From assembly GCF_039542305.1 (NCBI RefSeq), contig NZ_BAABHW010000001.1, positions 62,001-126,000 on the forward strand: DNA of 64,000 nt, read 5' to 3'. The notes under the pieces are model-generated. The model was not told the DNA's origin. It made no database searches and saw only the letters and a list, made by a program, of their open reading frames with translations. This document shows positions 1 to 5,720 of this stretch, piece by piece (position 1 is the stretch's first letter; every line of letters begins with the position of its first letter). This DNA comes from Roseibacterium beibuensis. Its GTDB lineage: Bacteria; Pseudomonadota; Alphaproteobacteria; Rhodobacterales; Rhodobacteraceae. Both the position numbers and the translations under genes were made by a program.

Positions 1-293
1 ACGATCGGGGTGGTGTCGTCCTCCTTGCGCAGCTCGCGCGCGATCTGGAGGGTCTTTTCCAGCGTCTGCCCGCCTTCCAGCGCACGCTGGCCGGCCAGCT
101 GGATCGTCGGGCCATCGGCCATCGGGTCGGTAAAGGGCATGCCCAACTCGATGATGTCGACGCCCGCGCCGGGCAGGCCGCGCACCACCTCGAGCGAGGT
201 CTCGTAATCGGGGTCGCCCGCCATGACATAGGCGACGAAGGCCTTTTTCCCCTCGGCCCGCAGGCGTGCGAAGGTGTCGTCGATGCGTGTCAT
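1..293 (-). CDS. trpA: Tryptophan synthase alpha chain, N-terminal part (runs off the window)
   Basis: Cytosolic enzyme of the last step of tryptophan synthesis; the alpha chain splits indole-3-glycerol phosphate to indole, which passes to TrpB. Only the first ~97 codons are inside the window. Translation from the ATG at 293 shows the alpha-subunit signatures: VAYVMAGDPD near residue 21, IIELGMPFTDPMADGP near residue 47 (the Glu of IELG is the catalytic acid) and IQLAGQRAL. The 72 bp between this gene and the VOC gene on the same strand carry no clear terminator. Identification is firm; the C-terminus cannot be assessed. Confidence 0.95.
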   Translation of the reverse strand, partial: MTRIDDTFARLRAEGKKAFVAYVMAGDPDYETSLEVVRGLPGAGVDIIELGMPFTDPMADGPTIQLAGQRALEGGQTLEKTLQIARELRKEDDTTPI

Positions 294-365
294 GGGCTCC
301 CCCGTCAAAATCTCCGCCGCAGGGTTTGGGCCAAAGGGGCGGGGAAATCAATGGGGCGCGAGGGA

Positions 366-788
366 TCAGGCCGCGACGCCGTCTTCGACGGACACCATCC
401 AACGGATGCCGAACCGGTCGCGCACCGTTCCGAAGGCGGGCGTCCAGAAGGTTTCGCTCATCGGCATGCCGACCTCGCCGCCCTCGGCCAGCCCGGCGAA
501 GACCCGGTGCGCTTCGGCCACGCTGTCCAGCGCCAGATGCAGGGACGCGCCGGCCATTCCGGCCTCGTCGCCGGGGGCGCTGTCCGAGGCCAGGATTTCA
601 ATGCCGCCGTGGCGCAGCGTGGCGTTCATCACCGCATCGTCCGCCATGCCTGCCATCTGTGCACGGTCGGCTTCGGGCATGTCGGCGAAACGCAGGATCT
701 CCGGCGCGGGCGCCCCGAGCAACTTGGCATAGAAGGTCAGGGCCGCTTCACAGGTGCCGTCGAAGAAGAGATAGGGTGTGATGTGCAT
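366..788 (-). CDS. PhnB-like VOC family protein
   Basis: 140-residue protein of the vicinal-oxygen-chelate (glyoxalase/bleomycin-resistance) fold, PhnB-like branch. The start MHITPYLFFDGTCEAALTFY is the typical beta-strand plus helix that opens this group, and the end FGTVRDRFGIRWMVS is the typical C-terminal strand. A GGAGG site sits just upstream of the ATG at 788. Members are small dimeric cytosolic proteins of mostly unknown substrate; no metal-binding set is certain here. It diverges from ychF, so the 100 bp between 789 and 888 must hold both promoters. Family sure, function unknown. Confidence 0.85.
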   Translation of the reverse strand: MHITPYLFFDGTCEAALTFYAKLLGAPAPEILRFADMPEADRAQMAGMADDAVMNATLRHGGIEILASDSAPGDEAGMAGASLHLALDSVAEAHRVFAGLAEGGEVGMPMSETFWTPAFGTVRDRFGIRWMVSVEDGVAA

Positions 789-888
789 GCTGAGCCTCCG
801 GTTGAGGGCGCCACCCTAGCACATTCGGTTGCCCCTTGCGCGTGCGCACCGTAGAAGGCGGCGAATTTCCAAGGCACGAGGGCGAAAC

Positions 889-1986
889 ATGGGGTTCAAG
901 GTCGGGATCGTGGGGCTGCCGAATGTGGGCAAGTCCACCCTCTTCAACGCGCTGACCAAAACGGCCGCCGCGCAGGCCGCCAATTTTCCCTTCTGCACGA
1001 TCGAGCCGAACGTGGGCGAGGTCGCCGTGCCCGATGCGCGGCTGGACACGCTGGCCGGCATCGCCGGCTCCAAGCAGATCATCCCGGCGCGCATGACCTT
1101 CGTGGATATCGCTGGCCTGGTGAAGGGCGCGTCAAAGGGCGAAGGCCTCGGCAATCAGTTCCTCGCCAATATCCGCGAGGTCGATGCCATCGCCCATGTG
1201 CTGCGCTGTTTCGAGGATGATGACGTCACCCATGTCGAAGGCCGCGTCGACCCGGTCGAGGATGCCGACACGATCGAAACGGAACTGATGCTGGCCGATC
1301 TGGAGTCGATCGAGAAGCGCTTGCAGAATATCGTGCGCAAGGTGCGTGGCGGCGACAAGGAAGCCGTCCAGCAGGAGCGTCTGATGAAAGAGGCCAAGGC
1401 CATGCTGGAAGAGGGCAAGCCCGCCCGCATGGTCGAGGTGTCCGAGGATGACGCCAAGGCGTGGAAGGGGCTGCAGCTTTTGACCAGCAAGCCCGTGCTC
1501 TACGTCTGCAATGTCGACGAGGGCGAGGCCGCGACCGGGAATGCGCTGTCGGACAAGGTGGCGCAGATGGCCGCCGAACAGGGGGCCGGGCAGGTCGTGA
1601 TCTCGGCCAAGATCGAGGAAGAGATCAGCCAGCTCGATGCCGACGAGGCGCAGATGTTCCTTGAGGAACTGGGCCTGCACGAGGCGGGCCTCGACCGGCT
1701 GATCCGCGCGGGCTACGACCTTTTGGGGCTCGAGACCTATTTCACCGTCGGCCCGAAAGAGGCCCGCGCCTGGACCATCCGCCGCGGCACCCGCGCCCCG
1801 CAGGCCGCTGGCGTCATCCACGGCGATTTCGAGCGCGGCTTCATCCGGGCCGAAACCATCGCCTACGACGATTTCGTCAGCCTGGGCGGCGAACAGGCCG
1901 CCAAGGATGCCGGCAAGATGCGGGTCGAAGGCAAGGGCTACGAGGTCAAGGACGGCGACGTCCTGCATTTCCTGTTCAACGCGTAA
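889..1986 (+). CDS. ychF: Redox-regulated ATPase YchF (OLA1-type)
   Basis: Universal Obg-related P-loop protein that hydrolyses ATP rather than GTP and binds ribosomes; linked to stress and translation control. The N-terminus GFKVGIVGLPNVGKSTLFNA carries the Walker A motif (GLPNVGKST), followed by DIAGLVKGASKGEGLGNQFL (switch/G3 with the hydrophobic residue typical of YchF) and a C-terminal TGS-like domain ending in DGDVLHFLFNA. The open frame extends upstream to 829, but conservation starts at the ATG at 889, giving 365 residues, the usual family length. Stand-alone gene followed by tRNA-Ser. Confidence 0.96.
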   Translation: MGFKVGIVGLPNVGKSTLFNALTKTAAAQAANFPFCTIEPNVGEVAVPDARLDTLAGIAGSKQIIPARMTFVDIAGLVKGASKGEGLGNQFLANIREVDAIAHVLRCFEDDDVTHVEGRVDPVEDADTIETELMLADLESIEKRLQNIVRKVRGGDKEAVQQERLMKEAKAMLEEGKPARMVEVSEDDAKAWKGLQLLTSKPVLYVCNVDEGEAATGNALSDKVAQMAAEQGAGQVVISAKIEEEISQLDADEAQMFLEELGLHEAGLDRLIRAGYDLLGLETYFTVGPKEARAWTIRRGTRAPQAAGVIHGDFERGFIRAETIAYDDFVSLGGEQAAKDAGKMRVEGKGYEVKDGDVLHFLFNA

Positions 1987-1991
1987 GGAAT

Positions 1992-2011
1992 AGGGCGCCC
2001 AAGGTGGCCCT
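1992..2011 (+). terminator. Weak hairpin after ychF
   Basis: AGGGC at 1992-1996 pairs with GCCCT at 2007-2011, followed by TTT and a C-rich run. The stem is only 5 bp, so this is a tentative terminator for ychF. Confidence 0.3.
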
Positions 2012-2054
2012 TTCCCCCTTGCCCCTCCCGGCCATGCCCACTAAACGGGTCGGC

Positions 2055-2144
2055 GGAGACGTGGCCGAGTGGTCGAAGGCGCTCCCCTGCTAAGGGAGTA
2101 GGCGGGAAACCGTCTCGAGGGTTCGAATCCCTTCGTCTCCGCCA
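2055..2144 (+). tRNA. tRNA-Ser (anticodon GCT)
   Basis: Class II tRNA with a long variable arm. The acceptor stem GGAGACG (2055-2061) pairs with CGTCTCC (2134-2140), discriminator G at 2141, and CCA is encoded at 2142-2144. The anticodon stem CTCCC/GGGAG (2082-2086 / 2094-2098) encloses loop CTGCTAA with anticodon GCT at 2089-2091, reading AGC/AGT. The T arm has GGTTCGAATCCC. It marks the left edge of the accessory island; no second copy of its 3' end was found elsewhere in the window. Confidence 0.97.
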
Positions 2145-2202
2145 GTCAACCTTTTGGCGAAAAAATCAATAATTATCATATGGTTGCCAGATGGCGTGGA
2201 AT

Positions 2203-2227
2203 TTTACCACACCTGTTTACCACACCT
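2203..2227 (+). repeat. 12-bp tandem direct repeat near the tRNA
   Basis: TTTACCACACCT occurs at 2203-2214 and again, identically, at 2216-2227, one base apart. It lies about 60 bp beyond the tRNA-Ser 3' end in an AT-rich stretch without a convincing gene (2145-2370). Short direct repeats at this distance from a tRNA can be arm-type binding sites of an integrase; this reading is speculative because no tyrosine integrase gene is present. Confidence 0.5.
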
Positions 2228-2371
2228 CTTTTCCACGCAGTTCGATCAAGCCAACTGTGGTTGCTTCATCATCAAGGAATCTACATTCGAAGGTTCTTTT
2301 GGGGTCTGCTTGATCCAACAAGATGTTGTGTGGTGACCTTCGATTCCGCCCATATGTGTTGCAATGTGAGG

Positions 2372-2405
2372 AAAAAATGCCGGGACAAGCAAGGCTCATC
2401 CCGGC
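2372..2405 (-). terminator. Rho-independent terminator
   Basis: On the minus strand the 7-bp stem GCCGGGA/TCCCGGC (2399-2405 with 2379-2385) has an inner AGC/GCT pairing, and is followed by an A and six T's (2377-2372). It lies 12 bp past the stop of the small membrane protein and ends the minus-strand unit that includes the recombinase. Confidence 0.85.
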
Positions 2406-2416
2406 GTTCAGTGTCG

Positions 2417-2755
2417 TCATTCTGTTAGGGCTTCATGCGTCCTTGATGACGTGAGTGGTGGTGCTTGGCGTTTCTCAGCTGACCCACCTGACCGCTCCTG
2501 TGGTCGTTGGGTGCTTGAGGTGTTGCTGGCGATCTGCCTCAACAACGCGTTGTTTTCGAGTTGCAGGGCGAGGCTCCCAGCCAACACGATCACGACGAGC
2601 GTTCCTCCGAGCATGAAGCTGAGGCCGAACCAACGTTCTTCAGGTGTTGCTCCTACGATCAAGCCAACAAGGCCCGAGAACAGGATACCCACTAGCGCAA
2701 TGGCGCAGCTGGCGAGGAACGAAGCCTTGTAGACTGCGATGATGGTCCGAAGCAT
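2417..2755 (-). CDS. Small two-span membrane protein, unknown
   Basis: 112 residues from the ATG at 2755, preceded by AAGGGGG. Two hydrophobic helices are visible, roughly residues 8-36 (VYKASFLASCAIALVGILF and following) and 45-65 (FMLGGTLVVIVLAGSLAL), followed by a polar, Ser/Arg/Gln-rich cytosolic tail. It starts 13 bp after the broken recombinase on the same strand, its ribosome site overlaps that gene's end, and a clear terminator follows, so the two were one operon. I do not recognise the family; a cargo gene of the mobile element is a reasonable guess. Confidence 0.65.
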   Translation of the reverse strand: MLRTIIAVYKASFLASCAIALVGILFSGLVGLIVGATPEERWFGLSFMLGGTLVVIVLAGSLALQLENNALLRQIASNTSSTQRPQERSGGSAEKRQAPPLTSSRTHEALTE

Positions 2756-2768
2756 TCGATTTCCCCCT

Positions 2769-3356
2769 TCACCCTGCGATAGCGTTGCCGCTTGCCTCAT
2801 GTTGGCAGGAGCGATGGGCTGCTATGCGATAGACTGAGCGTTCTGAGATGCCGAGGCGCTGGGCAACGGCTCTCTTGGTGATGCCCTCGGCCAAGAGTGC
2901 TTGCGCTTCCTGAGCCTTCATCCGAGCCGTTGGTTTCCTGCCCTTGTAGCGTCCCTCAGCCTTCGCCTTGGCGATGCCTTCACGTTGCCGTTCGAGCATC
3001 ATTTCCCTTTCGAACTGAGCCACAGAGCCAAGCACATTGAGCATCAGCTTCCCTGTTGCAGTGGATGTATCCAGCCCCAAGTCGAGGACCCTGAGGCCAA
3101 CCTTCTTCGCCTCCAGCTATTCTAGGATTTCTCCTAGGTGCCGCACGGAGCGGGCCAGACGATCCAGCTTGGTGACGACGATGGTGTCTCCCTCTCTGGA
3201 GAACTCCATAGAGGCCTTGAGAGCCTCTCTGACGGCCACGGAGCTTGTCTGCTCTGTGTAGACCTTCTCGCAGCCGATGGCTTTCAGTGACTCAATCTGA
3301 GCCTCTAGGCCCGCCTTCTGCTCCAGTGTGGAGGTGCGAGCGTATCCGATGAGCAT
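2769..3356 (-). pseudogene. Serine recombinase (resolvase/invertase family) interrupted by an amber codon
   Basis: Site-specific recombinase of the Tn3 resolvase/Hin family. The first part, MLIGYARTSTLEQKAG, carries the YARxST motif with the catalytic Ser, then TKLDRLARSVRHL. At 3117-3119 a TAG stop follows ...GEILE; translation continues in the same frame with LEAKKVGLRVLDLGLDT, then FEREMMLERQREGIAKAKAEG and a C-terminal helix-turn-helix (ITKRAVAQRLGISERSVYRI). No base is inserted or lost: a single substitution (CAG to TAG would fit) splits an otherwise full-length ~195-residue enzyme. Without amber suppression only the catalytic half is made. A TTG at 3080 could restart the second half, but that would lack the catalytic Ser. 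Confidence 0.9.
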
Positions 3357-3397
3357 GGTGATGCCCTCCTTGTCTGCCAATGATGTCTAAGAGTTGC

Positions 3398-3431
3398 GGA
3401 TGGGCATCTGCCAAAATGCAGATACCCATCC
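3398..3431. repeat. 34-bp near-perfect inverted repeat, candidate recombinase site
   Basis: GGATGGGCATCTGC (3398-3411) and GCAGATACCCATCC (3418-3431) form 14-bp arms with one mismatch around a 6-base centre. It sits 42 bp upstream of the recombinase ATG. Crossover sites of serine resolvases are imperfect dyads of about this size placed next to the gene, so this is a good candidate res subsite; an autoregulatory operator is the alternative. Confidence 0.65.
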
Positions 3432-4116
3432 ACTAGGCAGCAATCCCGCCACAACTGACGGGCTGACACGGGACCTTGGTCTAGTGACATATATCAGTGC
3501 TGAGCCGTGTTAGGTTATGGCCAAAGCACCGAGGACATGCGACTTGCACGGCTTGAGCGAAACCCGAAAGATTTCCGGTGCGGCCATGGCACGGCAACGT
3601 TTGTGCGTTTTGGGAAGGGGGTAGGGGGCCAACAAAGTCGACTTCAAAAAATGGGGGGTTAAAAACACTTGTTATTGTTGTGTCCCTCCAGAGTCCCTCT
3701 CGAACTCGTGAAGAATTGCTGGAGATCACTGAGTGGCTTTAGGTCAGTCTGGGTATTCGGCTGGCTACGTTGAGCGCCAAGGTCGTCGGAGGGACGGTCG
3801 CAGGTTTATGGTTCCATCAACTCGAAGGCCTAACGTAGTCAGAGAACGGTCTTTGCAGGGTTGCTATCGCAACAGGCCGCAAGAGAAGACGCAACGGTCA
3901 TTTGGGGGCGCTCGAGAGGCACGCAGCTTCAGACAACTGTGAGCGCAAGAGATTCTACACGTGAAAATATATTGGAACAGTTGGCAAAAGCTGGTTCGTC
4001 AGAAGACTATTGTTCGCTGTCGCATGCGTGAAAGATTGCACAGGCTATCTAATGAAAAAAGCGCATTACACTTATTCCATATCATGACAACAAAAAGAGC
4101 TAAGTTATTTATAGAA
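3432..4116. other. Gene-poor, AT-rich stretch between recombinase site and dtcC
   Basis: About 685 bp without a supportable gene. Short open frames (for example 3481-3729 minus and 3733-3942 plus) show no recognisable domain, no good ribosome site and unlike composition, and I treat them as chance. The last part (about 3960-4116) is strongly AT-rich and lies just downstream of dtcC, where its transcript should end; no textbook terminator is visible. Confidence 0.5.
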
Positions 4117-5268
4117 TCAAGCACCTGGTTCGGAAAAAAAATTTTCAATAATTTTCGTCACAAATTTCGCCGAAATGTGAGATCCATACTTATGCAAAGT
4201 ATCATTTTTTTCGCCATCAGCTAAGTCAACAACTACCTTGGCAGAGAAGACGGCTATGTTATCCCCAGCAAGATATGCCGCGCGGTAAATGGCATAGGTT
4301 TCCATGTCCAAACCAGCAACTTTTCGATGAAACTGGGAAACGCTATTGATATAGGACTCACTTGCAATTACTGCCGAGCCGCTCGTAAACGGAGCAATGC
4401 ATGGCTTCGAAAACTTCTGCGGCCTATCTCCACACCATCCAGCTTCGAGATCCGCTAACATATTGTTCGATTCTATGCTGCCCCAAATCAACGCTCTCAA
4501 TTTCTCAGGCAAGGGAACTTGATAAGGCTCCGCTTTGAATCCGTCATCGGACCATTTTCCACTTTGATACTCATAGACCGGATTGGCAATAAGAAGCTGG
4601 CCCAGCGCTGCATTATTAGAAAACCCTCCGCAGATTCCAGACATTGCTACAATCTTTGGCGAGTAAAGTTGGATGCATTTTCCGGCTGTAATTGCAGCAT
4701 CAACTAGGCCCATTCTGGGAAGCTCAATAATCGCGCCACGTCTTCCTTTAATAACTATATCAAAACGGGTCACTCCTCCTCTCGTTGATGGAACAACCTC
4801 TCCATCTCCCAACGTGGAGAATGGTGCACGCTCCTCGCTAAGTGCCGTGAAAATGAGAAAGTCAAATCGCTCTCTAGCAGCGCATTGAAGCAATAATACT
4901 CTCAATGCCCCTTTCCAAGTGTCAGGCTCGTGGTAATTAGCTAGAATACAGCCTTGGCTCTCAAACTTACCCCTAATATTCTCAAATTCTTCAGGATACG
5001 AGCTAATAGCAAGCGACTTAATTTGACCACTAGAGTGGCTGGCAAGACGCTGCAAAATCCCTAAACCATTAACATCTGGAGTGCCGCCCGAGAAAGCAGG
5101 AATCCTGATATCAATAATACAAATGTCAATTTCGCTGCTGAGCATCTGCCCAAAATCGACAAGATTGTCTGCAATCAGAAGCTCGCTTTTGGATACTCCT
5201 TCTTCATCAAGAAACTCGACGAGCTGCGCAAGCTTTTCTGCATCATCTTCGGTAATAAGGATCTTCAA
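4117..5268 (-). CDS. dtcC: Detocs effector DtcC: receiver domain fused to PNP-fold ATP nucleosidase
   Basis: 383 residues in two parts. Residues 1-125 are a response-regulator receiver: acidic pair D8/D9, phospho-acceptor D53 in ICIIDIRIP, Ser at 89. The position of the conserved Lys is Asn (N111). Residues ~134-375 are a nucleoside phosphorylase/MTA-nucleosidase fold: FLIFTALSEER, MSGICGGF (209-216), GLDMETYAIY (319-328) and VVVDLADGEK with D348 as likely catalytic acid. There is no DNA-binding domain. In Detocs, phosphotransfer from DtcA switches on this effector, which cleaves the N-glycosidic bond of ATP to adenine and ribose triphosphate and stops phage growth. The start is TTG at 5268, preceded by GAGG and overlapping the dtcB stop (TTGA). 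Identification is by architecture and operon order. Confidence 0.88.
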   Translation of the reverse strand: MKILITEDDAEKLAQLVEFLDEEGVSKSELLIADNLVDFGQMLSSEIDICIIDIRIPAFSGGTPDVNGLGILQRLASHSSGQIKSLAISSYPEEFENIRGKFESQGCILANYHEPDTWKGALRVLLLQCAARERFDFLIFTALSEERAPFSTLGDGEVVPSTRGGVTRFDIVIKGRRGAIIELPRMGLVDAAITAGKCIQLYSPKIVAMSGICGGFSNNAALGQLLIANPVYEYQSGKWSDDGFKAEPYQVPLPEKLRALIWGSIESNNMLADLEAGWCGDRPQKFSKPCIAPFTSGSAVIASESYINSVSQFHRKVAGLDMETYAIYRAAYLAGDNIAVFSAKVVVDLADGEKNDTLHKYGSHISAKFVTKIIENFFSEPGA

Positions 5269-5720
5269 TGTACCCGCCTCAGAAGTGTTTCAATCTTGGA
5301 TCGATTCGTTGGTGATCTATACTTGTAGAGCACCGCCCCGATTATTTTCTGCCTGTACTTTTTCTCGAGTGCAAGCTGAGCTTTCGCAATCTTAACCCTT
5401 CGACCACTCAAGAGTATATCTGGGTATTGAGTAACGATTATTATACGCTGCGATTTATTATGGGCGCGCAAGGAGCGCAAGATCTCAACGCCACCGAGGG
5501 CTTGATCAAGACCGCCATCGCTCGAAGCTTCTCCAATAGAAAACGTAGGAAGAGCCATATCAAGAACGATGAGTCCGTAATCATTAAGTGCTACCCGGTC
5601 GATGGCCGATTTTACGCTATCGGCAATCTCAAGTTCAAGGCGACTGCCAAAGTAGCGCATCAGATGGCCAGAGAGCTCATCTCTCTTGTGTGGCTCATCC
5701 TCAATCAGAAGAACTTTCAC
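5265..5720 (-). CDS. dtcB: Detocs stand-alone receiver DtcB
   Basis: 151-residue single-domain response regulator. From GTG at 5720: KVLLIEDEP gives the acidic pocket (E7, D8, E9), IVLDMALPTF the phospho-acceptor D54, IIVTQYPD the conserved Thr (T97), and VLYKYRS the conserved Lys (K133). An insertion of about 15 residues follows the Asp loop, also seen in shorter form in DtcC. No output domain is present. The described role in Detocs is a phosphate sink that absorbs stray phosphorylation of the kinase and so prevents accidental firing of the toxic effector. GTG is chosen over the TTG at 5750 because GAGGAGG lies just upstream of it. It overlaps the end of dtcA by 20 bp and dtcC by 4 bp, implying coupled translation. 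Confidence 0.87.
   Translation of the reverse strand: MKVLLIEDEPHKRDELSGHLMRYFGSRLELEIADSVKSAIDRVALNDYGLIVLDMALPTFSIGEASSDGGLDQALGGVEILRSLRAHNKSQRIIIVTQYPDILLSGRRVKIAKAQLALEKKYRQKIIGAVLYKYRSPTNRSKIETLLRRVH

Noticed and set aside
4117..5720. Reading dtcB/dtcC as ordinary transcriptional response regulators
   Set aside because: Neither has a helix-turn-helix; DtcC has a nucleosidase fold and DtcB no output domain.
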